64,000 bases of DNA, from NCBI GenBank assembly GCA_905221605.1, contig CAJNDS010000297.1, positions 79,501 to 143,500 of the forward strand, written 5' to 3'. Below, piece by piece: positions 30,601 to 38,895 of the stretch. Position 1 is the stretch's first letter, and each line of letters opens with the position of its first letter. Origin of the DNA: Symbiodinium natans. Lineage: Eukaryota; Sar; Dinophyceae; Suessiales; Symbiodiniaceae. The notes under the pieces were generated by a model that had not been told where the DNA came from, did not search any database, and saw only the letters and a program-made list of their open reading frames with translations. The position numbers and the translations under genes are program-made.

Positions 30601-33600
30601 ACTATAATCCCTACTCAGGACTGTTAGTATAAGGGGGAACATCCCAAGAGCTTAGGTTTTAGGCTTGTCCATCCAGGACCTCTAAGGGTAGTTGTCTGGG
30701 CCCTAAACATGGTCCCTGACCTCCTTTAGAGGGTTCTGACGTATGGGCCCTTAATTTGTATTTGGTATATAAGGCGTATCTAAGGGTACCATCTTAAGGG
30801 CCCATACGAAGGGGGGGGAGTCAATATTGGGGGGAGGGGCTACCCACCTGTGGCGGGTAAGAAACGAAGCGGCCAGCTTGATCTTAGGATTTAGGGTGTT
30901 AGGGTTTAGGGGTTTAGGGTTAGAGGCCTGGATGCAAAACGGGTTCAGGGTTTTGGGGGTTCTGGCTTAGAATGAATGCGATTCTCGGCGGAGGACTTGA
31001 TGGTGCAAGTTCAGGGCCTCATGACCGATGCCTCTCGGCTGGAGTTGCCCCCCCCCCCTCCCCCGTGCGCTCGCAAAGCGTGGGGGGGAGCTTCCCCTGG
31101 GTTGAAGTTAAGAGGGCATCCTTATTGAGGCAAAGAGAGAACAAAGCCTCTAAGGACAAGCAGGACAAGCTAGCATGTCGGAGGGGTTGATTCGGAAACC
31201 ACTTTAGTTCCATAGGGGCCCTAATCCCGACAACATGCTTAGAAATTGATATGGGATAAGGCCAGCGGCCCCTATTCTTAGCAAGTCTGGGGGACCTGGT
31301 GTTGCGAACTTCTTACATATTCCATATACGAACCTGGTGTTGCGAGCTTCTTACATATTCCATGCTGAACGATTAACGCGGGATATACGAATATGATTGG
31401 TGCTAAGGAGGTGCTGGATTCAATATGAGTTCTGCTAGATAGTCCAGGCCCCCGACATCGCACCGAAAGGTGTACTGTCCCGAAGCCGTGAAATATGAGA
31501 GGGGCGACAGAGGAGATTCTCAGCTTCGGGGGCTTTGCGGGGACGGCTCTTGGTTTTGGGGGACGGTTTAGTGTTTAGGGTTTAGGGGAGAGGGGAGGGC
31601 AGTTGTTTTGGGATATGGGGTTTTTCAGCTTCGGGTCCCCTGAACCGCGGTACGTTCCCCAGGCAATGCGGGCCACGGTCGCCAAGCTGCTGGGCTGCTT
31701 TGGGGTTTAGGGTTTAGGGTTTAGGGTTTAGGGTTTATTTAGGGTTTAGGGTTAGGGCTGCTTCATGGGACGGTGCTCTTGGGATCAATGGCCGACAGCC
31801 TCCTTAGAAATTTTTCTTGGTAGGCCAGTGATACCCTTTCCCCTTTTTTGGCTCTGTGTGCCCTAACAAAGACACCAACCCGCAAAAAAGGGTGCCCCTG
31901 TTATAATATGGTTCTTGGGCCACCAAGAATAGCCTCCAGCCTCCTTAGGAAGTTTTACTCCAGGCTTTTACACAAGCCCAGGGGCATAGTGGCACAGGGG
32001 GCTGTTTGGCTGATCACTTGGGCTGCTCGTGGGCGAGAAAAGTCCTGGACTTTTGGGCTTGCCGTGAAGCAGCGAAGATGACTGCTACTTGCTTCGGAAC
32101 CCCCAAAAATTAAGATAATAATCCCCATATTGCCCTTACAAGGAGGTAAACATGTTTTGTCTTTTTTTGGGAGCATGAACAGCTGGTCCAGGCGAGAACC
32201 ATGAGTAACCCGGATGCACCCTCTTCCACGGGGTTTAGGGTTTAGAGTTTAGGGTTTAGGGTTTTTTTCAAACAATAAACAGGGTTTAGGGTTTACCAGC
32301 CAACAACCCAACTGAGTCAACACGGGAGCCTCAAACACTTCCATGCCTGCCGTGCACCCGAGCGAGATGCCCCTTCCAATTACTTCCCCCCCCCCCCCCC
32401 CGCAGCAAATTTGGGAACCGAAACACTAGTCACTTTCAAGGATGAACCCGCGGCAGATTGTCAACTGCTTCGAGGCTGGGCTCCGCGCGAAGTCGGCTGG
32501 GGGGTTTGGGGGTTCCGGAGGACGCCCTGGACTTTGTACCCTGTGGAAGCGCCCTTCCACAAGAAAGGCCCTTCAAGACATTCGAGCCCAACCACTGGGC
32601 AGGATTTTGATGGTTTCAGGGTTTCGGGTTCAACGGGTTTATCTGGGTTCGCCACGAGAAGTAGGCTCAAGCCAAGAGACTGCTCCCCTAAGCCCTAAAT
32701 CTTTATAACAGGTTAGGCGTTAGGGCCTCGGCCAGTGGAATGCCTGTTGCTCCTCGAACCCCAGACCAGAACACTCCTCCCTGAACCCTGCAAAGCAAAA
32801 TTCGCTTTCAGCTCAAAGCTTCTCCCTAAACCCTAAACCCTAAACCCTAAACCCTAAACCCTAAACCCCCTCTGAAGGTGTTCGGCTTCGACTTCATGGC
32901 GTCCCAGCCAACACCAGCTTTCAGGGCTCATATTTGGGGGGGGCGGGGGGCCATGAGCAGAGTTGCTGCTAGGAGCCCAGAAGTCTCCCAGAAACCCAAC
33001 CCTGCTTGTCTCCGTAACATCAAATGAGGGGAGGCACCTCCAATCCTGCTACCCTGCAGTAAGCCACAAGAAAGTCCCAACATACCCAAGTAGCCCCAAT
33101 AAACCAACAGCCCTCAACCCAAGTAAGGGAACCCTTCTAGGCACCCTTTTGTTTAAACATATGAAGCCCTAGACCAAAAAGTAGAAACCCTTCTGAACCC
33201 TAAGCACGAAACCCCTAAACGCCAAACCCCAAACCCTAAACCCTAAACCCTAAACCCCAAACCCTCACAAGGGAACCCCTTTGAGGGTCCATGCCCCTTG
33301 CGTCTTTGAGCCTCCCAAGGTCGACGTCGACTTTCGAACCTGGCTAATTGAGTGCACCGTGGCAGGGCTTAGGGGCTTAGGGTTTAGGGTTTAGGGTTTG
33401 GGGCTTGGGGTTTGGGGTTTAGGGTTTGGGGTTTAGGGTTTAGGGCCACAAAGTTGACGATTGAGGAGGTGTTGCGGTTAGGGGGAGCGTGAAGCACCTC
33501 GCTGACTCCATAGAACGTAGAATGTTAAGGGCTCGGAAATAGGGTTTCTGATTCTGTCTTGCTAAAAGCCTGTTGAACATCAAACAAACATAAGAGAAGG

Positions 33601-34206
33601 AAACACAAGAAACATAAAACACAACCAAGAAATATTAGTAGCGGGCCCATAACGTTCAATAACTGTTGAACGAACGTAATCTATATAGATTCGTGAATAC
33701 AAGCTCCATGAAAAGCGTTGTATTGAATGGGCTTTCTAGAACAGGCCCTAAATCCCAAACCCTAAACCCTAAGCCCTGGACGTCCCAAATTGCGATTTCG
33801 ATTCAGGGCCTTGGAGTTGCTTCGGCTGTGTTCATTGTTGCAGGCGCTGGATTCGGCAAAAAACATGTACCGTGAGTTCAAGGTTCTTACCCTGGTTACT
33901 CTGAAATCTAGTCGAGCTAAGTGTACAGCTTGATATTTGTTCATGAAGAGTATCAAGCTGCACACTGCAGTCGAGCCAAGCCCTGAAACTCTGTAACTCG
34001 ACGGTTAGTTCTATGGGGAAGCATGGGTTGTAGAGGGTAGATATGTGGTATATCAGGGCCCCCCTTTTAAGGGCCCTTACCAAGGGACCATGCAACTACC
34101 CTTAGAGAAGTCCCCTGATGCCGCCACCTGCAGAAGCTCCAGGCAACGCCAACCCATGCCTGGATCTCTGCAGCGCATATCTCTCGCACCTGATCCCCAG
34201 CATGTG
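24530..34206 (+). CDS. Tubulin tyrosine ligase-like (TTLL) gene, domain-covering part
   Basis: Fourteen exons spell a TTL/TTLL catalytic domain, an ATP-grasp enzyme family that ligates tyrosine, glutamate or glycine to tubulin in the cytoplasm or axoneme. In order the joined product reads: RIWIVKPAEWANRGCGIF, RTIEEVRARVDAKERAWA, IQKYIEKPLLVHGRKFDI, RAKLHVLVTHLEPQ, TENVEHTFCYRDAYLRTT, SAQQMVHLNNDAVQKKGD, DYGKFEPANKMSLEEFQK, YLDEHHAARLQL, DLMVQVQGLMTDAMRATV, AKMNPRQIVNCFEVFGFD, FMVDVDFRTWLIECNANP, CLDLCSAYLSHLIPSM. The key family residues are present: the lysine of WIVKP, KFDIR, the HLxN.A.QK segment, the aspartate of GFDFMVD and the E/N of WLIECNANP. Known family logic says these bind ATP and Mg, so an active enzyme is likely. 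The 5' part and the last exons are not identified. All thirteen introns between these exons start GC and end AG. Which TTLL subtype it is cannot be told. Confidence 0.9.
24602..24712 (+). mobile_element. Family F element forming a TTLL intron (copy F2)
   Basis: The element proper is 24615-24712: CTAGGTAGGCCCTTGGGAC at the left, GGGGCCATCCTAG at the right, inverted repeats of each other. AAAA flanks both sides. Removing one AAAA plus the element (102 bp) or splicing GT(24602)...AG(24712) (111 bp) both keep the frame into KRIWIVKP. The first would need no canonical donor, the second is GT-AG. Confidence 0.8.
24713..24761 (+). CDS. TTLL exon, WIVKP motif
   Basis: Encodes KRIWIVKPAEWANRGCG, the hallmark ATP-binding stretch of the family. 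Donor is GC (TGCG before GCATCC). The acceptor is the AG that ends element F2. Confidence 0.92.
24762..25350 (+). other. TTLL intron, GC-AG
   Basis: Starts GCATCCGACG, ends CACGATCTGAG. GGCATC stands at both exon/intron edges. Contains a family K relative (24829-24881) and a 30-bp tandem duplication (24908-24967, GTCGGTGTTTTTCTAGAATC). Confidence 0.88.
25351..25420 (+). CDS. TTLL exon, EEVRARV...WAIQK
   Basis: Seventy nt encoding IFRTIEEVRARVDAKERA then WAIQ and two bases of the K codon. Continues directly from RGCG and into YIEKPLL. Donor AAAA before GCGACT. Confidence 0.92.
25421..26189 (+). other. TTLL intron, GC-AG, with B3 and E2 elements
   Basis: 769 nt, starts GCGACTTGG, ends CAACCCAAG. 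Holds a family B copy at 25444-25552 (CTAGGATGCCCTGTAGTGCC to CTGAGCATCCTAG) and a family E copy at 25677-25778 (CTTAGTAGCTGAG to CTCAGCAACTAAG), plus a TTTAGGG array at 25880-25930. Confidence 0.9.
26190..26221 (+). CDS. TTLL exon, YIEKPLLVHG
   Basis: Thirty-two nt: completes K and encodes YIEKPLLVHG plus one base of R. Donor GGGC before GCCACC. Confidence 0.93.
26433..26451 (+). CDS. TTLL microexon, KFDIR
   Basis: Nineteen nt after CACCCAG: completes R and encodes KFDIR plus two bases of A. Donor CGCGC before GCAACT. The intron before it (26222-26432) is GC-AG and TGCAC occurs close to both of its edges. Confidence 0.88.
26590..26645 (+). CDS. TTLL exon, VLVTHLEP
   Basis: Fifty-six nt after AACGCAG, encoding KLHVLVTHLEPQTENVEH with partial codons at both ends. 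Matches the strand after KFDIR in the family. Donor CATA before GCCCCG. Confidence 0.82.
26646..27356 (+). other. TTLL intron, GC-AG, with element E3
   Basis: Contains CCCTAAA copies (26650-26695), TTTAGGG copies (26846-26872), family E copy E3 at 27031-27133 and a left half of family D at 27200-27262. E3 is flanked by near-identical 30-bp sequences (26998-27027 and 27134-27163). Confidence 0.82.
27357..27402 (+). CDS. TTLL exon, FCYRDAYLRTTS
   Basis: Forty-six nt after TTTCAAAG, encoding FCYRDAYLRTTSAQ with partial codons at the ends. Equivalent to the family strand with Y.DGY.R.S. Donor TCAGCA before GCTTGG. Confidence 0.92.
27704..27807 (+). mobile_element. Family D element (copy D3)
   Basis: GGGGATGCTCCCCCTTATAC at the left; the right part has AAAGACTGTTAGTATACC but lacks the final GGGGAACATCCC. 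CCTATGTTT and CCTGTGTCC flank it. Confidence 0.8.
27881..27989 (+). mobile_element. Family A palindromic element (copy A5)
   Basis: CCCAAAGAGCCCAATATAGC mirrors GCCATATTGGGCTCTTTGGG; centre AAGGATCCCTATATGATTTA. Confidence 0.96.
28043..28144 (+). mobile_element. Family D element (copy D4)
   Basis: TTGGGATGTTCCCCTTTATA mirrors the right end ATATGGGGTAACATCCCAA. CCTACAGC (28035-28042) and CCTACACC (28145-28152) form an 8-bp target duplication with one mismatch. Confidence 0.92.
28383..28492 (+). mobile_element. Family A palindromic element (copy A6)
   Basis: CCCAAAGAGCCCAATATTGC mirrors GCACTATTGGGCTCTTTGGG; 110 bp. Confidence 0.95.
28681..28767 (+). CDS. TTLL exon, HLNNDAVQKK
   Basis: Eighty-seven nt after TTCTCAGCAG, encoding MVHLNNDAVQKKGDDYGK then FEPANKMSLEE with partial codons at the ends. 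This is the family's HLTN.A.QK...DY...N..S block. Donor GAAGA before GCTTCC; the TTTAGGG copies start 15 nt inside the intron. Confidence 0.95.
29093..29138 (+). CDS. TTLL exon, FQKYLDEHH
   Basis: After TATATCACTCAG, encodes FQKYLDEHHAARLQL. The start is firm because SLEE joins FQKYL. The 3' edge (CTA before GCAATG) is chosen because it is the GC donor in phase with the next exon; the frame stays open to 29189. Confidence 0.82.
29139..30993 (+). other. Long TTLL intron (GC-AG) with arrays and element D5
   Basis: 1855 nt with CCCTAAA copies near 29405-29440, 29602-29628 and 29931-29965, TTTAGGG at 30083-30108 and 30893-30925, element D5 at 30530-30646 and family H-like text at 30679-30820. 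29970-30082 reads ETREPRGGRASKEDTNV in an open frame with exon-like bracketing; it may be a cassette exon or chance. Confidence 0.7.
30530..30646 (+). mobile_element. Family D element with central poly-G (copy D5)
   Basis: GGGATGTTCCCTCCTTATAC mirrors GTATAAGGGGGAACATCCC. AGAGCTTAG (30521-30529 and 30647-30655) is an exact 9-bp target duplication once the bases between are counted with the element. A run of about 17 G replaces part of the centre. Confidence 0.92.
30994..31029 (+). CDS. TTLL exon, DLMVQVQGLMTD
   Basis: Thirty-six nt, 12 codons, between GCGGAG and the GC donor (GAT before GCCTCT). Fits the helix before the MRAT text of the family. Confidence 0.85.
31030..31662 (+). other. TTLL intron, GC-AG
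   Basis: Holds a 38-bp tandem duplication (31294-31369, ACCTGGTGTTGCGA) and a short TTTAGGG tract near 31570. Ends ACGTTCCCCAG. Confidence 0.85.
31663..31685 (+). CDS. TTLL microexon, AMRATVAK
   Basis: Twenty-three nt: AMRATVA plus two bases of K. Donor GCCAA before GCTGCT; TTTAGGG array follows at 31704-31755. Confidence 0.88.
31816..31927 (+). mobile_element. Family C element with 29-bp flanking duplication (copy C4)
   Basis: CTTGGTAGGCCAGTGATACC at the left, ATGGTTCTTGGGCCACCAAG at the right. The 29 bp before it (31787-31815) and the 29 bp after it (31928-31956) match at about 24 positions, sharing CAGCCTCCTTAG. Confidence 0.9.
32085..32175 (+). mobile_element. Family G element (copy G1)
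   Basis: CGGAACCCCCAAAAATTAAG, then ATATTGCCCTTACAAGGA, ending in TTTTTTTGGGAGCATGAAC; matches G2 (43651-43761) and G3 (52047-52196) in layout. Confidence 0.6.
32441..32474 (+). CDS. TTLL exon, NPRQIVNCFE
   Basis: Thirty-four nt after CTTTCAAG, completing K and encoding MNPRQIVNCFE. Donor TTCGAG before GCTGGG. Confidence 0.9.
32475..32877 (+). other. TTLL intron, GC-AG
   Basis: 403 nt, GCTGGGCTCC to CCCTCTGAAG, with a CCCTAAA array at 32825-32868 just before the acceptor. Confidence 0.9.
32878..32898 (+). CDS. TTLL 21-nt microexon, VFGFDFM
   Basis: Seven codons exactly. CFE joins VFGFDFM, which joins VDVDFRTWLIEC. Donor ATG before GCGTCC, acceptor CTGAAG. Confidence 0.92.
33320..33353 (+). 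CDS. TTLL exon, VDVDFRTWLIEC
   Basis: Thirty-four nt: VDVDFRTWLIE plus one base of C. Carries the family's (D/E)...WLIE metal-binding strand. Donor GAGT before GCACCG; TTTAGGG array 33368-33447 follows. Confidence 0.94.
33354..34142 (+). other. TTLL intron, GC-AG
   Basis: 789 nt, GCACCGTGGC to AGAAGCTCCAG. TTTAGGG-type tract at its 5' end, CCCTAAA copies near 33755, family H-like text at 34055-34110. Confidence 0.88.
34143..34206 (+). CDS. TTLL exon, NANPCLDL...LIPSM
   Basis: Encodes NANPCLDLCSAYLSHLIP then SM after completing C. The N.NP motif follows WLIE as in the family. The 3' edge (ATGTG before GCTGGG) is the best GC donor; TTTAGGG copies start at 34231. Later exons were not found. 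Confidence 0.9.
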
Positions 34207-34562
34207 GCTGGGCCCATGTTCTTTGCAGGGTTTAGGGTTTAGGGTTTTCGGTTTAGGGTTTAGGGTTTAGGGTTTAGGGTCCATTCTTAGGAACCCTTAA
34301 TAAAGGATCTACTTTTTGGATCGATCCTCTTTCTCCAGCTGCAAAAAAGGGGTTTCGGATATTGGATCATCAAGCAAAAGCAGCCCGCTAGTGCCTGTGG
34401 TGCACCCGGACAAAGATTCGCAGCACGGTGGAAGGTTATCTAGGGCTAGGGTACCAGTTGGGGGGTTCTTCTATTTACCCTCCAGGGGTTTGTGCTGGTT
34501 GAATCAGCCCGGGCTCGGGCTATGGTTTTTGTGCACCCGAAGCCCTAACTTACTTAGCCAAT

Positions 34563-34620
34563 AGTTGAACATTAAACCGCGGTTTGGCTTCCTTATTTAA
34601 CGGTAACATTAAAGTTAGAG
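34563..34620. mobile_element. Family I element (copy I2)
   Basis: AGTTGAACATTAAACCGCGG mirrors GTAACATTAAAGTTAGAGC. Confidence 0.5.
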
Positions 34621-34916
34621 CTTGTTTTTATTCCGTGGGGCCCCAGGAATTTGCAAGATACGAAACCCCCTCTTTCGCAAAGAAAAGCGCCAGGCAGAAA
34701 AGATCCGCAATATCGAAAGCTGTAATAAACTCCCTTGTAGGCATGAGCACACTAGGAGTTGACCGGAGTCCTCGTCCCAGAGCACTCTAAGGAAACTACC
34801 CAGCCCCATTCACCGTGGACATGGGGGGGTTTCCGAAAGTAGGGGGCTAACCTTTTGACATGGGGGTCCCTTTAAGGGCTTTTGAGAAATGCCCCCACAT
34901 CCCTCACGTTCCATGA
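34621..34916. other. Unassigned stretch
   Basis: A + frame at 34584-34790 is open (FARYETPSFAKKSARQKR) with no family signature. Confidence 0.3.
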
Positions 34917-35017
34917 CTAGGTATAGGCCCTTGGGACATCTTATATTTTCCCTTATTTGGGTTTAAGAGCCTCATATTCAGGAATATTTTTTCAGAGGGT
35001 TTTAGGGGCCATCCTAG
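34917..35017 (+). mobile_element. Family F element (copy F3)
   Basis: CTAGGTATAGGCCCTTGGGA to TTTTAGGGGCCATCCTAG, very close to F2. ATGA occurs at both edges. Confidence 0.92.
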
Positions 35018-35366
35018 AATGAGGTTGGACTCAGCTCTGCAACTCACCGTGGACCAGATCCTCAGCTCAAAGGATGATTAGGGCTGCTGCTTCGGGTTCT
35101 GGTGCGGCAGCTTGCTTCAGGACTTTTCCGAGGTGTGGGGTTCAGGGTTTAGGGTTTAGGGTTTAGGGTTTAGGGTTGCTACACAAGCGTGGAACCGGCG
35201 GAATTCTGCACCCAACCGTGTCATATGCTTTCAGGTTTCGGGCTGCAACAGCCACAAAGGGGGCCGATTGAACTTACGAAAACGAGTCCTTCTTGGCATC
35301 TAAATGCAGCACAACGGACACTCAAGAAGGGGCAAACCCTAAACCCTATAAACCCTTAACCCTAAG
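35018..35366. other. Unassigned, short TTTAGGG array
   Basis: Array at 35144-35176; degenerate CCCTAAA at 35335-35366. Confidence 0.6.
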
Positions 35367-35483
35367 TTCCCAAAGTTCTCATTCTACGTGGCCCACCCTG
35401 AGATCCAGCTCAGGATCTTCGCAGACATCGGGGCTGGCGGCCGCTGGGCACAACGGCTAGAGGGCTTGATCCGAATCCCTCAA
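35367..35483 (+). CDS. Exon, product unknown
   Basis: Exactly 39 codons from acceptor CCCTAAG to donor CTCAA before GCTTAGG: FPKFSFYVAHPEIQLRIF then ADIGAGGRWAQRLEGLIR IPQ. CCCTAAA text lies left and a long TTTAGGG array right. The splice pattern equals that of the TTLL introns. Family not recognised; it could belong to the TTLL gene or the next one. Confidence 0.62.
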
Positions 35484-35487
35484 GCTT

Positions 35488-35598
35488 AGGTTTAGGGTTT
35501 AGGGTTTAGGGTTTAGGGTTTAGGGTTTAGGGTTTAGGGTTTAGGGTTTAGGGTTTAGGGTTTAGGGTTTAGGGTTTAGGGTTTAGGGTTTAGGGTTT
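35488..35598. repeat. TTTAGGG array, about 16 copies
   Basis: Perfect heptamers a few bases inside the putative intron; a second short array lies at 35713-35748. Confidence 0.97.
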
Positions 35599-35748
35599 AG
35601 TTATCCACCAACTCCTGCGCGTTGCTTTCAAGAGAGGCATACTCCTCTTAATGCCCCAAGAGTCCAGCCTGAGGGGTCCAAGGTAGCCGTCCCTGGATCC
35701 TTGGTTGGGAAGAGGGTTTAGGGTTTAGGGTTTAGGGTTTAGGGTTTA

Positions 35749-37200
35749 GCAACCCAACAAACTCGAAGAGGTAAAGACGGCGCTGGCAGCAAGTGGGATC
35801 TCCTGCTTGACACAGCGCAGGAGGCACCAGGGCGCGCACCCCCCCTTAGGGCGGCCAGGAAGCCCAGCAGTACCCTCAGTTCATTGCTTAGGGTTTAGGG
35901 CTCAGGGCTCTTTCCCCTTTAAGGCCTAAATCCTGCAAAATCGGCCCACAAGTACCCTTATTCCCTCTCAGAGGGTGCAGGTTCCTTTCGGGTTGCCAGG
36001 TCGTGGTGAAGGTCCCCGGTGATGTAAATCATGGGACCCCTCCATGGGTTCCTCGGAGGGAGTTGGTGCAATTTCGTTCACTCCATACAGATGATGCGCC
36101 AAAGGAACCCTGAGGGGAGGGTTTAGGGGTTTAGGGCTTTAGGGTTTAGGGGTAGTTTAGGGGTTTGGGGTTTGGGGTTTAGAGCGGGGGGTGGTGGTCA
36201 CAGGGAAGTCCCATTGGGCCCATAAGAAAGAAGGCCCCGTGCTTTGTCAGGCTCCCGGCGCGGTGAGCAGCGCGTGGGTCGAAGAGTTGCCTGCAGGTGC
36301 CGATGGCAGCTTGGCTTGCTTCTTGCTTCTTGCTGCTGTTTAGGGTTTAGGAGTTAGAGTTTCGGGTGTTTTGCCTTCCTTTTGTTTTCTTAAAGAGGGG
36401 GGAGGGAGGTGAGGGGGCTGGATGCTGGGAGGCTAACGCTTTGGTTCAAGGCCAAGCGGGTTGGCTTTAGCAAACCCCTCATTGTTAAGCCGATAGGGTT
36501 GCGACTACTTTGCAACATCCAAAAGCCCTAGACCCTAAGGGTTTAGGGTTTAGGCCCTAAATTAGGTAGTCTTGTATAACATAGTCTCAGATGCCGTCGA
36601 TCGGCGAATGCGTGCTCTTGGATAGCAGTGAAGCTGCTTTACTCGAGTGGCACTTACTCCGGGCGAGGTGGCAAGCCTGTTGCAAAAGGGTTTAGGGCCT
36701 AAACCGCATTGCAAATCCTGCACCTGGCCCCTCAGAAAAGTCACGTCCCCGATAGATGATGCAAGTCTCAGCCGAGAAGAGGCCCTAAGCGCAAACTCAA
36801 ATCCTCAGTTGCTAGAGCAGCAACCCTAATATAGCCCTCGTGCTACCTCAAGGATCTTTAAAAAGGGTCCCCAAAACCCAAGTGCACAACCTTAAGGGTC
36901 CTTAAAGTAGACCCCCTCGAGAGCAGATGAACCCCCTCCGAGGTTTCACCCCCTCTTCCTTGGGGAGGCAGTTGCTGGGCAAGAGCCGGCCCAAAGCGAA
37001 GAAGGGACCGCCATCGTTAAGGGTTTAGGGTTTAGGGTTTTGGGTGTTTTGTTGTCCTCTCTCTGTGCTCGTAAGGTGTGGGGTTTTAGGGCTTTAGGGC
37101 TTTAGGGCTTGAAGGCTTCGTGCGGCAAGAAAGGGAATGCCCTAAATTCAGCCCTAAACTTCAACCCTAAACCAAACCGTGAGGGTTCTACCGCGCGCAG
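35749..37200. other. Unassigned, few arrays
   Basis: TTTAGGG-like tracts at 36118-36182, 36338-36350, 37020-37045. Possible exons: near 36645-36690 (ALTPGEVASLLQK) and 36965-37015 (RQLLGKSRPKAKKGPPS). Confidence 0.35.
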
Positions 37201-37260
37201 GAAGCAAGGCAGCCGGCCGGCGAAAAGACGGCGAAGAGAAGGCTCAAGAGGGCCTTTGGG
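37201..37260 (+). CDS. Basic exon, product unknown
   Basis: Twenty codons from acceptor CGCGCAG to donor TTTGGG before GCAGGG: EARQPAGEKTAKRRLKRAFG. Lysine/arginine-rich, possibly a nuclear or nucleic-acid binding segment; no family. Confidence 0.5.
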
Positions 37261-37581
37261 GCAGGGAGGGGGGGGGGGGGGTTCAGGGTTTAGGATTTAG
37301 GGTGGGGGGAACCTGGAGGATGTCACAAGTAGCTCTGGAGGGGTACAGGGGCCCCCATTTCCGCGGAGGGTGCAAGGTGTGCCGCGGGCGGATAGTCGGT
37401 TGCAAAAGGGGTGGCCATTTGAGACCGAGAACCCTGCAGAGGCAGCTCTTTGCCGTTCACTTGCGAGAAAAAGGGGGCCCTTCTTGTACCCTTTGAAAGT
37501 TCTTTTGAGAACCACCGTGGTCCTAAACCCTAAACCCTGAACCCTAAACCCCTAAACCCTCTGACCTTTCGGCTGGAAAAG

Positions 37582-37754
37582 TTCCCTTTGTTTCGATTCC
37601 GCTGCACGGACTCCGACATGGCCTTCTCGACTGAGATCCTGGGCAGGAAGAACCGGGGCAGTGAGCCTGCCAGCATTTTCCACAAGGGGCTCACAGACCT
37701 CCAGGTCCTCAAGGCGGACCTCAGCAGGCTCTTGGGTCCGCGAATAACACAGAG
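37582..37754 (+). CDS. Exon, product unknown
   Basis: After GGAAAAG the frame reads FPLFRFRCTDSDMAFSTE, ILGRKNRGSEPASIFHKG, LTDLQVLKADLSRLLGPR ITQR, with a GC donor candidate after CAGAG. CCCTAAA text lies left (37525-37558). Strongly protein-like; no family recognised. An antisense frame also exists and is judged a shadow. Confidence 0.55.
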
Positions 37755-37971
37755 GCTGCGCCAAAGTTCGAGAGAGGAGGGCGCGACCCGGCACTGAGAA
37801 AGAACCAGGGTTCAAGGGTTTACAGGGTTTAACGTATGGATTCACAAGAGGCCCTGCAAATCTCAGGCCAGGTTGACGTGGAGCTGCCCAGCGGACGTGC
37901 GACTGCATCTATCACCCGACAGCTCGCCGCCACTCAGCTGCTAGAACTGGACTTAAAGAGTCCATTACACA

Positions 37972-38160
37972 AACACAAACACAAACACGGAGAGAGAGAG
38001 AGAGAGATATATATATATATATATATGCATGTGTGTTATGCGTATGTATATTCATATAGGTCTATTTATTTACTAATTGTACATACTACTTATATATTCA
38101 ATACATATACATATAGGCGTATTTTTACTAATTCTACACACGAATTATATATATATAACC
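37972..38160. repeat. AT/CA/GA microsatellites
   Basis: CACAAACACAAACAC, then GAGAGAGAGA, then TATATATATATA and further TA-rich text. Confidence 0.93.
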
Positions 38161-38895
38161 AATAACCCAAGTCATGGTCGCCCTGTAAAACTCCACTGCA
38201 GTAAGGAAACCTAAAAGGGGCCATACATCGTGTAGAGAGCTGGCCACGCCGAATCGTGGGTCACTTAGGGTTACGGGCTGGGGTTGGAGTTTAAGGGTTT
38301 AGGGTTTAGGGTTTAGGGCGACATAGGGTTTAGGGTTTCGGGTTCAGGTCGGCTAGCAGTAGGCCTCGATGCTTCTGGAGCTATTGACATGGGGGGTTGA
38401 GCCAAAATATACAGAACGGCCCCATGACGTTCTAGCCTCTTGGGACACTTGATCTTGGGCTCAAGAGGGATTCCCTTCATGATTTTGTTTAGGGGTTAGG
38501 TTCATTCATGAAGGGCCACCAATTTCTTGCGCGCTAAACCCTAAACCCTAAAACCTAAACCCTAAACCCTAAACCTTCAAAAAATGACTCCGAAGGATGT
38601 CGCCGCCCCAAGAGCCGAGAAATCACCACGGCGTGGCTTCAACCCCTGAAGCGCCGGCTCAGGCCGGGGCGTGCTTCTTGGGCTTCGGCCTTCAGGGTCT
38701 AGGGTTTAGCATTTAGGGTTTTGGGGTTTAGGGCTTCGGGATTTCGTGTGCTACTCGTTGCTTCAGAGCCACCCAAAAAGAATGAAGAATCATAAACCCT
38801 TTAGGGAGTTGATTTTCTTCTTTTTTTTTGGTTTTCCCCACCCTCGGTGTGGGGTTGTCAGATTTTCAACTTCTCCTCGCCCGGTCTACTCCTCG
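38161..38895. other. Unassigned
   Basis: TTTAGGG at 38298-38335, CCCTAAA at 38535-38573 and TTTAGGG-like text at 38697-38745 bracket 38574-38690, which may be an exon but has stops in two frames. Confidence 0.4.

Larger units (their letters stand above)
31686..32440 (+). other. TTLL intron, GC-AG, with elements C4 and G1
   Basis: Contains TTTAGGG arrays (31704-31755, 32231-32295), family C copy C4 (31816-31927), a family G copy (32085-32175) and a C(17) run at about 32385-32401. Confidence 0.88.
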
